Positions 15,793 to 24,268 of a stretch of 44,358 nt of DNA are shown in pieces. Each line of letters begins with the position of its first letter. Within the stretch, counting starts at the first letter, position 1. Both the position numbers and the translations under genes were made by a program. The stretch comes from an uncultured Oscillospiraceae bacterium (GTDB lineage Bacteria > Bacillota_A > Clostridia > Oscillospirales > Oscillospiraceae): NCBI GenBank assembly GCA_900754605.1, contig CAAEDK010000094.1, positions 1-44,358 on the forward strand, written 5' to 3'. Under the pieces are notes generated by a model, which saw only the letters and a list, made by a program, of their open reading frames with translations, searched no databases and was not told where the DNA came from.

Positions 15793-16647
15793 TTACAGCA
15801 CGGCCCGGAGCCAGCCCAGGACCAGCAGGTGGAGGGGGTAGAACATATAAAAGAACCACTTGGAAAAACCGCCGCTGGTTCCGTGCTGGCCTGTGTAGCG
15901 GGAGAGGAGCAGCAGCGGCAGAAACGCCCCCACGTACTCGACGGAGTAGGCGTAGAGCTCCCAGTCGATCTGGAAGACATGGTCGTAAAACAGTCCGAAA
16001 AACGGGTGGATCAGCAGGGAGAGCACCCCCATGTCCAGCATGACCACCATGCAGTAGGCAAACGCCTGGTGCTTCCAACTGCCATAATAATAGTCGAACA
16101 CCAGGATAATCACCACGCCTGTGTAGCCCCAGTCCGCCGGGACAGACAGGATGAACAGGAGCAAAATCAGCAGGACCTTCCAGGCAGAGCAGAGGCGCGG
16201 GCTCCTGCGGATGCGGACCGCCAGAACGCCCAGAAAAATGGTATAGATGACATTGGGGCGCATCAGCTGGATGGCGGCCAGATCGCCGCCGAAGTGGAAG
16301 TACAGAAAGGGAAACCAGCTGACCAGCGCGAAAACAGCCAGGCGGAGCAGATACCGGTTGAGGTTTCTGGTGTGGTGACAGCCCTCCACGGCGGCAAAGA
16401 ACATGGTGGGGCCGGTGATTTTTCCGATGGAATGCAGGAGAATCGCCAACAGGGTGCCGTCGGGGACAAAGGCGAAGGCGATATGGTCGATCACCATGGC
16501 CGCCACCGCCACGGCCTTCAGATGATTGAGGGAGAGCCCGCCCCGGGACCGCTCCAGGCATTCAGCGGACGGGGGAGGGCAGGCGGGCAGCCCCTGTGGC
16601 GTTTCTCCGGAAAGGCCGCGGCTTTCCTCCAGACAGTGGTCGGTCAT
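15793..16647 (-). CDS. TraX-family integral membrane protein
   Basis: This 284-aa polytopic membrane protein resembles TraX, the enzyme that N-acetylates F pilin, and its chromosomal homologues. Typical segments are LNHLKAVAVAAMVIDHIAFA, IGKITGPTMFFAAVEGCHHT and YMFYPLHLLVLGWLRAVL. About eight hydrophobic helices are visible after a 35-residue hydrophilic N-terminus. In clostridia TraX proteins are common chromosomal genes of unknown substrate, probably acyltransferases acting at the envelope. The start overlaps the stop of the S41 protease gene (ATGA), so both are in one transcript. Confidence 0.85.
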   Translation of the reverse strand: MTDHCLEESRGLSGETPQGLPACPPPSAECLERSRGGLSLNHLKAVAVAAMVIDHIAFAFVPDGTLLAILLHSIGKITGPTMFFAAVEGCHHTRNLNRYLLRLAVFALVSWFPFLYFHFGGDLAAIQLMRPNVIYTIFLGVLAVRIRRSPRLCSAWKVLLILLLFILSVPADWGYTGVVIILVFDYYYGSWKHQAFAYCMVVMLDMGVLSLLIHPFFGLFYDHVFQIDWELYAYSVEYVGAFLPLLLLSRYTGQHGTSGGFSKWFFYMFYPLHLLVLGWLRAVL

Positions 16648-17912
16648 GCGGCTCCCTCCATGGCCCGCAGGGCCGTCACCAGAGCCGGTTCCCCGGCGGG
16701 GGAGAGAATGTCCGGCGTGGTGCCCGTTTCCTCACTGCTGGAGCCGTCACCGTTCAGGCCGAACATCATGGTGAACTGCACCAGGATGCCGCTGTTGGGC
16801 AGCTGCAGGAAGACTGGATCCAGAGCCCCGATGCCGTCACCGCCGGTGGGACTGCCCACCAGGGTGGCGAAGCCTGTCTCCTGGCAGAACACGGCGAAGG
16901 ACTCGCTGGCGGAGTAGACCGCCGGCCCCACCAGCACCCAGATGCGGCCGTGGAAGGGGGCCCGCTCTGCCGCTGGCTCCACAGAGAGGGTGCTCTCCAC
17001 AAAGTGGGTGGCGGCCTGGATTCCGTCCCGCTCCAGCTTGGGCAGATCCGGCAGGTCCGCGATGGGGTGCAGCTCCTCCGGGGAGAACACCTCCTGGATA
17101 TAGGGGCGGTTGTTGCCGCTCTCCGCCAGCAGGGCATAGTTGGTGCAGGAGAGGGGACGGTCCGTCAGGGGCGCCGCCAGCAGCTGCTGCCAGTAGACCT
17201 CGCTTCCGCCGGAGTTGTCCGTCAGGTCGATGATGAGATCCGTGCAGTCCGCCGCCTGGCGGTAGAAGTCCGTCAGGGCCGCCCGGTCTGTGGCGTAGCT
17301 GTCCTCATATTCCGCCGGGAAGCTGTCGATCTTCACATACCCCACGTCTCCGCCGGGCAGGAGCAGGGTGTGGAGGTTCGCGGCAGGCTCCTCCGAATCG
17401 GCTGAATTGACCGTGCCGTCCTCTTCGCCGTAGGCATCCAGCAGCGTCTGGAGTCTTTCATAGCCCCGGACGGTCACCGGGTCCGTCAGCACCTCCCGCC
17501 AGTGCTCCCGGTCCTGGATGCCGCCGTCCTCATAGGCCTCACAGTAGGCGCGGTACATATCCGGCTCCACGATCCAGAGGTGGCCGTACGTCCCCAGGCG
17601 GAACAGTGTGCTGTAAACAGCGGAATAGAATACCTCGTCGCTGTCGCTTTCCTGGATCATCTCCCGGTATGCCTGGAAGATGGCCGCCGACGGGTCCTCC
17701 GGGTTGTCCCGGTCTCGGACACCCATACAGAGATAGCTGTCCCCCAGCGTCTGGACCAGGTAGTCGTAGTCCTCCAGCCGCTGTTCCTGGGTCAAGCCAA
17801 GCAAGTGGTCCATGGAGGGGACCTCAGATTCCGGCCCTCCCAGGGCACCGCATCCCGCCAGCAGACAGGGCAGCACCGCTGCTGCCAGCAGCTTCTTCCA
17901 AGCGTGTTTCAT
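16644..17912 (-). CDS. S41-family (C-terminal processing type) peptidase lipoprotein
   Basis: The start at 17912 (MKHAWKKLLAAAVLPCLLAG) has AGGAGACACACG upstream; the open frame extends further without a ribosome site. A lipobox (LLAGC) predicts membrane anchoring outside the cell. The 422-aa protein has an N-terminal helical region and an S41 core with CTDLIIDLTDNSGGSEVYW and, near residue 325, VGPAVYSASESFAVFCQETG, where the nucleophilic serine is expected. ATLVGSPTGGDG follows. No PDZ domain is evident. It precedes traX with a four-base overlap. The substrate is unknown. Confidence 0.82.
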   Translation of the reverse strand: MKHAWKKLLAAAVLPCLLAGCGALGGPESEVPSMDHLLGLTQEQRLEDYDYLVQTLGDSYLCMGVRDRDNPEDPSAAIFQAYREMIQESDSDEVFYSAVYSTLFRLGTYGHLWIVEPDMYRAYCEAYEDGGIQDREHWREVLTDPVTVRGYERLQTLLDAYGEEDGTVNSADSEEPAANLHTLLLPGGDVGYVKIDSFPAEYEDSYATDRAALTDFYRQAADCTDLIIDLTDNSGGSEVYWQQLLAAPLTDRPLSCTNYALLAESGNNRPYIQEVFSPEELHPIADLPDLPKLERDGIQAATHFVESTLSVEPAAERAPFHGRIWVLVGPAVYSASESFAVFCQETGFATLVGSPTGGDGIGALDPVFLQLPNSGILVQFTMMFGLNGDGSSSEETGTTPDILSPAGEPALVTALRAMEGAA

Positions 17913-18065
17913 CGTGTGTCTCCTTTCAAATCGGCTGTCCCCAATATTACGGGAGTAAAGGGCCTCTTTCTTCACTCCAGCGGGGAACACCGGCAGGATA
18001 ACACCAATTTCTTACAACTCTATGGAGAAATCTCTTACAGATTTCTTACAGTTCCCGAAACGACA

Positions 18066-18099
18066 AAAAGGTCCGCGAGCTTTGGCTCGCGGACCTTTT
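18066..18099 (-). terminator. Rho-independent terminator of the ferredoxin gene
   Basis: AAAAGGTCCGCGAGC (18066-18080) pairs exactly with GCTCGCGGACCTTTT (18085-18099) across four bases. Read leftward it ends in a T5 run just after the ferredoxin stop. The stem is also symmetric enough to act in the other direction. Confidence 0.85.
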
Positions 18100-18111
18100 A
18101 TGTATCCTCGA

Positions 18112-18285
18112 TTACTCCTCGGGGACGATGGCGCCGTTGGGGCAGGTGTCGCTGCAAGAACCGCAGTCCAGGCAAGCGGCAGCATCGATGACGTACTGGT
18201 CATCGCCCTGGCTGATAGCACCGGCGGGGCAAGCGTCCACGCAGGAGCCGCAGCTCACGCAGGCAGAAGTGATTTTGTAAGCCAT
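18112..18285 (-). CDS. 2[4Fe-4S] ferredoxin
   Basis: This 57-aa clostridial-type ferredoxin has two Cys-x2-Cys-x2-Cys-x3-Cys-Pro motifs, CVSCGSCVDACP and CLDCGSCSDTCP, each supplying ligands for a cubane cluster. It is a cytoplasmic low-potential electron carrier for anaerobic metabolism. The start at 18285 (MAYKITSAC) follows GGAGGTGCTTCCC; an ATG five codons upstream is badly placed. It is a single gene with its own promoter and terminator. Confidence 0.93.
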   Translation of the reverse strand: MAYKITSACVSCGSCVDACPAGAISQGDDQYVIDAAACLDCGSCSDTCPNGAIVPEE

Positions 18286-18315
18286 GGGAAGCACCTCCAT
18301 CAGAATTGTACCCCT

Positions 18316-18343
18316 ATTGTAGCATACAAATTAAAAAAAGCAA
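18316..18343 (-). promoter_or_regulatory. Sigma-A promoter of the ferredoxin gene
   Basis: On the minus strand TTGCTT (18343-18338) and TACAAT (18321-18316) are spaced by 16 bases, about 30 bases ahead of the ferredoxin start. Confidence 0.6.
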
Positions 18344-18447
18344 GTACCAGCCGTTCAAATTCTATGGTTAAATTTTCGAAAAAATACGGGAAAGCGTCCA
18401 AAAATGACGTTTGTCAAGACTAACTGTTCACAAATTGTTTTCAAATA

Positions 18448-18464
18448 GGTCAAAGAAAGTCAAA
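18448..18464 (+). promoter_or_regulatory. CtsR operator, box 1
   Basis: GGTCAAA-GAA-AGTCAAA matches the tandem heptamer operator of CtsR (RGTCAAA-N3-RGTCAAA). It lies just upstream of the -35 element. Confidence 0.85.
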
Positions 18465-18473
18465 ATTCAACTC

Positions 18474-18501
18474 TTGACATTTTGATCGGGCGTGTTATAC
18501 T
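18474..18501 (+). promoter_or_regulatory. Sigma-A promoter of ctsR-mcsA-clpC
   Basis: A perfect TTGACA (18474-18479) and TATACT (18496-18501) are spaced by 16 bases. The promoter lies between two CtsR boxes, so the repressor can block both sides of the polymerase site. Confidence 0.85.
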
Positions 18502-18516
18502 AAACACAGAACAAAA

Positions 18517-18539
18517 GGTCAAAGAAAGTCAAAGTCAAA
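18517..18539 (+). promoter_or_regulatory. CtsR operator, box 2, with an extra half-repeat
   Basis: GGTCAAA-GAA-AGTCAAA repeats box 1 exactly and is followed directly by another GTCAAA (18534-18539). It lies just downstream of the expected transcription start. Confidence 0.85.
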
Positions 18540-18575
18540 GAGACGAGGCGTTCTTTGGAAAGGGAGGAATCATCC

Positions 18576-19028
18576 GTGGGGATTTCCGATTTGATTGCCA
18601 GCTTCCTGCAGGAGAGTTTGGAGGAGACGGACGGTGGTGTGCTGGAGGTCCAGCGCAATGACCTGGCCCAGCGCTTCAATTGCGTACCCAGCCAGATCAA
18701 CTACGTGATGTCCACCCGCTTTTCCCCGGAGCGGGGTTATATCGTGGAGAGCCGCCGGGGCGGCAATGGCTACATCCGGATCACCCGGGTCCGGGTGGAC
18801 CGCCAGACGCTGCTGATGCAGGTCATCAACACCCTGGGCAGCCAGGTGGACCTGGCTTCCGCTCGGGCCATCCTGAACAATCTGGTCCAGGCCGGCGCCC
18901 TGGAGGAGAACGCAGGCCGGAGCATTCTGGCCGCCGTCGGCGACAAGGCCCTGGCCGCGGTCCCGCGGGAGAGCCGGGACACCGTCCGGGCGGACATCAT
19001 GAAGCAGGTGCTGATCCTGCAGGTGTAG
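18576..19028 (+). CDS. ctsR: CtsR, heat-shock repressor of clp genes
   Basis: The first gene of the class III heat-shock operon. I place the start at GTG 18576, because GGGAGG lies 8 bases upstream and the product then begins MGISDLIASFLQESLEE as in other CtsR proteins; a TTG seven codons earlier is possible. About 150 aa. The winged helix includes LAQRFNCVPSQINYVMSTRF and the glycine-rich wing ESRRGGNGYIRI, whose arginine region acts in heat sensing and DNA contact. The C-terminal dimerisation domain follows. It should bind the two boxes upstream and so repress its own operon at normal temperature. Confidence 0.94.
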   Translation: MGISDLIASFLQESLEETDGGVLEVQRNDLAQRFNCVPSQINYVMSTRFSPERGYIVESRRGGNGYIRITRVRVDRQTLLMQVINTLGSQVDLASARAILNNLVQAGALEENAGRSILAAVGDKALAAVPRESRDTVRADIMKQVLILQV

Positions 19029-19101
19029 CCGGGACCCGGGCAGCGGGGAAAAATGTTTCAATAAGCACGCACAGTTTCCAGATGATAGGAGGAATTGATT
19101 T

Positions 19102-19611
19102 ATGAAATGCGAAAATTGTGGTAAGAATGAAGTTACCTTTGTGTATCGGAGCAACGTGAACGGCCATGTGGAAGAGAAGCACCTGTGCAGCGACTGCGCG
19201 GAAAAGCTGGGCTATACCCAGCGGCTGGGTGCCCAGAGCCAGCGGATGATGCAAAGCTTCTTCGGGAACAGCCTCTTTGGAAACGATTTCTTCGACGATT
19301 TCTTCTCTCCCATGCCCAGCCTGCTGGGGCGGAGAATGAAGATGCTGGAGGACCCCTTTGACGACTTCTTCGCCGAGATGCCGGCCCTGAGCGCCTCTCC
19401 TGTCCAGCAGCAGGAGGCAAAGCAGGAAAAGAAGGACGACCTGGTAGGCCAGGAGGACCAGAGCCGCTTTGCCTATCTGCGCCAGATGAACGCGCTGAAG
19501 CTGGAGATGAAGAAGGCTGTGCACCAGGAGAACTTTGAGCGGGCGGCGGAGCTTCGGGACCAGATCAGGTCTCTGGAGGCCGCTCACAAGGAGCAGAAGG
19601 AAAACAAGTAA
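19102..19611 (+). CDS. mcsA: McsA-like zinc/UVR protein
   Basis: This 169-aa protein of the heat-shock operon has an N-terminal zinc site from two CxxC pairs (KCENCGKNE and LCSDCAEKLG). A low-complexity middle rich in Phe and Asp follows. A C-terminal UvrB/UvrC motif (MNALKLEMKKAVHQENFERA, AAELRDQIRSLE) is where ClpC-type partners bind. In Bacillus, McsA has four CxxC pairs and activates the arginine kinase McsB; here only two pairs are present and no mcsB gene follows. It may act directly as a ClpC adaptor. The AGGAGGAATTG site sets the start. Confidence 0.88.
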   Translation: MKCENCGKNEVTFVYRSNVNGHVEEKHLCSDCAEKLGYTQRLGAQSQRMMQSFFGNSLFGNDFFDDFFSPMPSLLGRRMKMLEDPFDDFFAEMPALSASPVQQQEAKQEKKDDLVGQEDQSRFAYLRQMNALKLEMKKAVHQENFERAAELRDQIRSLEAAHKEQKENK

Positions 19612-19646
19612 ACGGGACTTTCCCATGGAAAGGAAGGTAAGACACT

Positions 19647-22109
19647 ATGAATGAGAACAAATTTTCGCCCAGGGCGGAGGAGGCCCTGCGGCTTTCCCAG
19701 GAGGCAGCCGGTGAGCTGGGCCACGGCTACGTGGGCACGGAGCACCTGCTGCTGGGCCTGATCCGGGAAGAGGAGGGCGTGGCCCACACCGTTCTGACGG
19801 AGGCGGGCCTCACCGATGACATGATCGTGGAGATCATCAAGAAGAGCGTGGGTGCCGGTCTGCCCGGCAGCAATCCCGCCCAGGGCCTCACCCCCCGCGC
19901 CAAGCGGGTGGTGGAGCTGGCCATGGAGGACTCCATGCGGGGCGGCTACAACTACGTGGGCACGGAGCACCTGCTGGCGGGCATCCTGCGGGAAGGCAAC
20001 AATATGGCCGTCCGCATCCTGCGCACCGCTGGCGTGGATGCCCGTCACCTGTACACAGCCCTGATGCAGAAGCTGGGTGAGATGCCCCGGAGTCAGGCCG
20101 CCGATCCCGGCCGCTCCGGCACCAGCCCCGCAAAGGAGGATAACGGCAAGAACAAGACCCTGAAGGAGTTCACCCGGGACCTGACCGCCGACGCTCGGGC
20201 CGGCAAGCTGGACCCGGTCATCGGCCGGGACGGGGAGATCCAGCGGGTGATCCAGATTCTCTCCCGCCGCACCAAGAACAACCCCTGCCTGATCGGTGAG
20301 CCCGGTGTGGGCAAAACCGCCATCGCTGAGGGTCTGGCCCGGAAGATCGTTATGGGCGACGTACCCGACGAGATGCTGGACAAGCGCCTTTTGTCCCTGG
20401 ACCTCAGCGGCATGGTGGCGGGCACCAAGTACCGGGGTGAGTTTGAGGAGCGGATTAAGAAGCTGCTGGAGGAGGTCAGGAAGTCCGGCAATGTGATCCT
20501 CTTCATCGATGAGCTCCATACCATCGTGGGCGCCGGCAGCGCCGAGGGCGCCGTGGACGCCGCCAACATCATCAAGCCGGCTCTGGGCCGGGGCGAGATC
20601 CAGGTGATCGGCGCCACCACCCTGAACGAGTACCGGAAGTATATCGAGAAGGACGCCGCCCTGGAGCGCCGGTTCCAGCCGGTGCAGGTGGGTGAGCCCA
20701 GCCAGGAGGCGTCTCTGGAGATCCTGAAGGGCCTGCGGGAGAAGTACGAGAAGCACCACAGCCTCCAGATCACCGACGAGGCCCTGGAGGCCGCCGTGAA
20801 GCTCTCCGCCCGGTATATCAACGACCGGTTCCTGCCGGACAAGGCCATCGACCTGATGGACGAGGCTGCCAGCCGGGTGCGGATGGAGACGGAGGAGATC
20901 TCCCCGGAGCTGAAGAGCCTGGAGGAGAAGATCGCCGCCCTGGCCAAGGACAAGGAGGCTGCTATCGAGAAGCAGGACTATGAGACCGCCGCCAAGCTGC
21001 GGGACATTGAGAAGGACTACCAGGAGCAGGTGGAGATGGAGCGGGAGAAGCGCCGCAAGAACAACACCCAGCACCGCCCGGTGAACGCTGATGATATCGC
21101 CGCCGTGGTGGCCGGTTGGACCGGCATCCCCGTCACCCGTCTGACGGAGGATGAGGGCACCCGCCTGCTGCACATGGAGGACACCCTCCACGAGCGGGTA
21201 GTGGGTCAGGACGAAGCCGTAAAGGCCGTGGCCCGGGCCATCCGTCGGGGCCGTGTGGGTCTGAAGGATCCGAAGCGCCCCATCGGCTCCTTCCTGTTCC
21301 TGGGCCCCACCGGCGTGGGAAAGACGGAGCTGTGCAAGTCCCTGGCAGAGGCCATGTTCGGCGATGAGAACGCCATGATCCGGATCGATATGTCCGAGTA
21401 TATGGAGCGGCACACAGTGTCCCGTCTGATTGGCTCCCCGCCGGGCTATGTGGGCCACGAGGAGGGCGGTCAGCTGACGGAGAAGGTGCGGCGCAAGCCC
21501 TACTCCGTGGTACTGTTTGACGAGATCGAAAAGGCCCACGAGGATGTGTGGAACATCCTGCTGCAGCTTCTGGATGACGGCCGGATCACCGACTCTCAGG
21601 GCAGGACGGTGGACTTCAAGAACACCGTCATCGTCATGACCAGCAACATCGGTGCCCGCAGCCTCACTGCCATGGGCAGCAAGCTGGGCTTTTCCGCCGA
21701 GGAGCGGGACTCCGATCCTGACGCTGAAAAGAAGTTCGAGACCGCCCGGGAGCAGGTGATGGCGGAGCTGCGCCAGACCTTCCGCCCGGAGTTCCTAAAC
21801 CGGATCGACGATATCATCGTATTCCGCCCCCTGACGGAGGAGGACATCCGGGAAGTGGCCCGGCGGATGCTGAAGACCGTCTCCGCCCGGATGGAGACCA
21901 TGGGCATCCACCTGGATGCCAGCGACGAGGCTGTGGCAGAGCTGGCTAAGGAGGGCTTTGATCCCAAGTACGGGGCCCGTCCCCTGCGCCGGGCCATCCA
22001 GAGCAAGGTGGAAGACGCCGTGGCCGAGAAGATGCTGGACGGCACCCTCAAGGCCGGTGACACCGCCAAGCTTACCGTGGAGAACAATCGACTCTGCGTT
22101 TCCAAGTGA
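19647..22109 (+). CDS. clpC: ATP-dependent Clp protease ATPase subunit ClpC
   Basis: This 820-aa Hsp100 unfoldase feeds substrates to ClpP. In order: two Clp_N repeats (residues 5-145); AAA1 with Walker [14 protein letters not shown] near 220 and Walker B LFIDELHT; a UVR-bearing middle domain ([17 protein letters not shown], about 435-460); AAA2 with Walker [12 protein letters not shown] near 555 and Walker [15 protein letters not shown]; and a tripeptide LGF near 678, in the position of the ClpP-contact loop. Length and order are standard. It is 35 bases downstream of mcsA and ends at a strong terminator, so it is the last gene of the CtsR-controlled operon. Confidence 0.96.
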   Translation: MNENKFSPRAEEALRLSQEAAGELGHGYVGTEHLLLGLIREEEGVAHTVLTEAGLTDDMIVEIIKKSVGAGLPGSNPAQGLTPRAKRVVELAMEDSMRGGYNYVGTEHLLAGILREGNNMAVRILRTAGVDARHLYTALMQKLGEMPRSQAADPGRSGTSPAKEDNGKNKTLKEFTRDLTADARAGKLDPVIGRDGEIQRVIQILSRRTKNNPCLIGEPGVGKTAIAEGLARKIVMGDVPDEMLDKRLLSLDLSGMVAGTKYRGEFEERIKKLLEEVRKSGNVILFIDELHTIVGAGSAEGAVDAANIIKPALGRGEIQVIGATTLNEYRKYIEKDAALERRFQPVQVGEPSQEASLEILKGLREKYEKHHSLQITDEALEAAVKLSARYINDRFLPDKAIDLMDEAASRVRMETEEISPELKSLEEKIAALAKDKEAAIEKQDYETAAKLRDIEKDYQEQVEMEREKRRKNNTQHRPVNADDIAAVVAGWTGIPVTRLTEDEGTRLLHMEDTLHERVVGQDEAVKAVARAIRRGRVGLKDPKRPIGSFLFLGPTGVGKTELCKSLAEAMFGDENAMIRIDMSEYMERHTVSRLIGSPPGYVGHEEGGQLTEKVRRKPYSVVLFDEIEKAHEDVWNILLQLLDDGRITDSQGRTVDFKNTVIVMTSNIGARSLTAMGSKLGFSAEERDSDPDAEKKFETAREQVMAELRQTFRPEFLNRIDDIIVFRPLTEEDIREVARRMLKTVSARMETMGIHLDASDEAVAELAKEGFDPKYGARPLRRAIQSKVEDAVAEKMLDGTLKAGDTAKLTVENNRLCVSK

Positions 22110-22123
22110 AGAGACCTGGTCAA

Positions 22124-22160
22124 GCCGTCCGGAGGCCCCATAGCCTCCGGACGGCCTTTC
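22124..22160 (+). terminator. Rho-independent terminator of the clpC operon
   Basis: GCCGTCCGGAGGC (22124-22136) pairs perfectly over 13 bases with GCCTCCGGACGGC (22143-22155), followed by CTTTCC, 15 bases after the clpC stop. Confidence 0.8.
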
Positions 22161-22352
22161 CGACATACCGGCCGGAAGCGAATAGACTTGACTTTGGCGG
22201 AGAAACAGGTAAAATAGAGAGGTATAAAATGAACCCATCATGCTGTCCACGATCCAGTAAAAGATGGTGCCAGAGTGCCAACGCGGCGGATCGCAGAGTA
22301 TATTGCCGCACGTATGTGGGGAAGAACGCCCCCGGGCGGGAGAAATATCTAT

Positions 22353-22402
22353 GACCAAATGTAGCGTAGTTGGCAGCACGCGTGATTTGGGAGGATAGAT
22401 GA
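22353..22402 (+). repeat. tRNA-Pro-like fragment 1 (strongly degraded)
   Basis: GTAGCG-TAGTTGGCAGC-ACGC ... TTTGGGA resembles the D arm and anticodon loop (TGG) of the intact tRNA-Pro at 22759. The stems are broken and there is no acceptor end. It is followed by about 150 bases with similarity to the stretch after fragment 2. The region 22160-22350 before it holds nothing I recognise. Confidence 0.6.
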
Positions 22403-22575
22403 CCTATCCATTCCCCCAAAAGCGGAACCCCGGAAGTCCTTGGGACAGTAGATTGCGGTGGAAATTCCCCGGTTGAAAAACTTCCGAAAAATCGGGCTTG
22501 ACCACAGCACCGCCCACAGACACGAAAAACTTGCTTTTTCCTTCTCTGCATGGTATCATGCAGAAAATCGAATAT

Positions 22576-22636
22576 CCGGGATTAGCGCAGTTGGTAGCGC
22601 GGGTGGTTTGGGAGCGTGAGGCTCGGGTTCGAGGCA
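22576..22636 (+). repeat. tRNA-Pro-like fragment 2 (5' part and degraded anticodon/T arms)
   Basis: CCGGGAT-TA-GCGC-AGTTGGTA-GCGC is nearly identical to the first 27 bases of the intact tRNA-Pro. The anticodon loop TTTGGGA and GTTCGAG of the T loop are kept, but the anticodon stem no longer pairs and the 3' acceptor strand is absent. The flanking text after it (AAAAATCGG-CG-TTGACCACA) matches that after fragment 1 (AAAAATCGG-GC-TTGACCACA). Confidence 0.7.
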
Positions 22637-22758
22637 AAGTTCTCGGAAATCTCGGAAAGCCTTGGGACACTTAGGCTGACAGCACTTTCCCCCTCGCCGG
22701 TAACTGGTCAAAAATCGGCGTTGACCACATGTTTGACCACAATTGGAAAATTTCATAA

Positions 22759-22834
22759 CCGGGTGTAGCGCAGTTGGTAGCGCGCTTGCTTTGGGAGCAA
22801 GATGCCGGGAGTTCGAGTCTCCCCACTCGGACCA
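22759..22834 (+). tRNA. tRNA-Pro (anticodon TGG)
   Basis: A full cloverleaf can be folded: acceptor CCGGGTG with CACTCGG (one G-T pair), D stem GCGC/GCGC, anticodon stem CTTGC/GCAAG around loop TTTGGGA (TGG), T stem GGGAG/CTCCC around TTCGAGT, discriminator A and an encoded CCA. The two upstream degraded copies make this locus a likely integration target. Confidence 0.95.
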
Positions 22835-22838
22835 ACTT

Positions 22839-22887
22839 GGATAAGCCCCGCTTTTCGAACTGTTTTACCGAAAAGCGGGGCTCATCC
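22839..22887 (+). terminator. Long hairpin directly after tRNA-Pro
   Basis: Nineteen bases at 22839-22857 pair with 22869-22887 with one mismatch (arms contain AGCCCCGCTTTTCG and CGAAAAGCGGGGCT). It starts five bases after the tRNA CCA. There is no T run directly after the stem, so it may terminate the tRNA transcript or guide 3' processing. Confidence 0.55.
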
Positions 22888-22978
22888 ATTGTAGTAAGAT
22901 GCTTTTCATTTTTTGTAGCTCCGGATTTGTTTTTCAAAATTTTTCAAAAAAAACAATATTTATATATCGGGCAGAGAT

Positions 22979-24092
22979 TCAGAGAGCACTCTCCGATAAA
23001 ACAGGCTTGTAAGCATTTTCAAATGCCTGTGGTGTCTTATAATTCAGCGTTTGGTGAGGCCGCACTTTATTGTAGGACCGAATTAATCTTCTACGCTTCT
23101 GCGGAAATGTTGTTCAGTTGTATAGTCCTTCCGGTAGGCTTCCTCCCTCTTGAATGACAAGAAAAATGTCTCGGCCACAGCGTTGTGCAAGGATCTGGCC
23201 GTAGCAGAAAAAGATTGCTTTACTCCATACCTTTGGAAAAGCCCTGTTAACGCTTTTGAAATGTATTGTTTCCCATGGTCACTGTGAAAGGTGGAGGTGA
23301 CCGGGTTTGTGCTCATGTTTCGGGATACCCGCCACCCAACGATTTTGCATGAGTACAAATCCAAGATAATGCAGAGATAGACCCAGTAGCTTTTGACTTT
23401 GAACTATGTAATATCGCTGACCCATATCTGGTTTTAGATGGCCTGCTGAAAACTCCCGTTTCAGCAGGTTTTGTTTTTCATATTGTTGTTTGCGCTGGAA
23501 TTGCTTCTTCGTATCTACCCGGACACCGCTGATGCCTAATTCCTGCATGATAGCTAAAATTCGTTTCTTGTTTACATGGATACCGCTGTCTGCCAAGACA
23601 ATGCATATCTTGTCCGCGCCAAAGCATTGTTCGTTGTCATCGAATATTTGCTTGACTTCTAGCATGAGTTGCGCCTGCTGCTCCTCCTCATACTTGCTGC
23701 GATCCGCTCTACGGAATATGTGGTTGTAAAAGATTCCTCTTGCAACCCAAAGTGCATCGCAAAGGTCATGAACGCTGTACGGATTATCCGATCGGTTATA
23801 TAGGTCTTCCAGGGTGGCAAGCTTTTTCTGTAATGGTACATTGGAGAGATAGCCGGATCGATGGATTATCTCCATATAATGCTCCGACTTTTTCAGTCGC
23901 CGGGCCATTGGCATCAAATTCCGTAGGCGTGTGGGTGCGATTTGGCATTTGGATAGAGCAGCATTTCTTGCTCCATTGATATAGAGTGCTTTGAGAAATA
24001 TGAGGTTGCTGGCTTAACACTTTAATAGATTCGCCTTTCTCGCAACGGCGGATTGTTTGGACCTTGAACTCGGCGGGGTAGGTGGTTGGCAT
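22979..24092 (-). pseudogene. Decayed IS3-family transposase (orfA and orfB)
   Basis: OrfA starts at 24092 (MPTTYPAEFKVQTIRRCEKG) with a helix-turn-helix (VLSQQPHISQSTLYQW) but is frameshifted near SKKC. OrfB follows in several frames: ARRLKKSEHYMEIIHRSGYL to LKPDMGQRYY, then DLYSCKIVGWRVSRNMSTNP to SATARSLHNAVAETFF, then SYNKVRPHQTLNYKTPQAF to a stop at 22979. At least four frame breaks and a deletion around the first catalytic aspartate are evident. HSDHGKQY and NAVAE keep the second and third acidic residues. The copy is inactive. It lies just inside the accessory region, next to the tRNA. I could not define its terminal repeats. Confidence 0.85.
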
Positions 24093-24197
24093 AGTATCAG
24101 CTTCTTGTATGTGATACCAGTATTGTAACGCCTTACTACTGAAGCAGAAATAATTTGGCTGAACCTCAAAAATAAAAGTAGCATATTCATCACACTA

Positions 24198-24226
24198 TTC
24201 AAACGCTGCAAACGGTGTGATATAAT
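24198..24226 (+). promoter_or_regulatory. Promoter of the HEPN-like gene
   Basis: TTCAAA (24198-24203) and a perfect TATAAT (24221-24226) are spaced by 17 bases, about 35 bases ahead of the start codon. Confidence 0.55.
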
Positions 24227-24268
24227 TGCAAATAAGAAACATGCAAAAACAATGGGTAGGTGAATTAT

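Noticed and set aside
19584..21539. Long minus-strand open frame (651 codons) opposite clpC
   Set aside because: It is antisense to the conserved clpC gene, has His/Leu/Gly-rich composition typical of GC-rich shadow frames, and no ribosome site.
22671..22937. Minus-strand frame of 88 codons across the tRNA-Pro
   Set aside because: Its middle (VGRLELPASCSQS, ATNCATPGY) is simply the antisense reading of the tRNA, a known source of false proteins.
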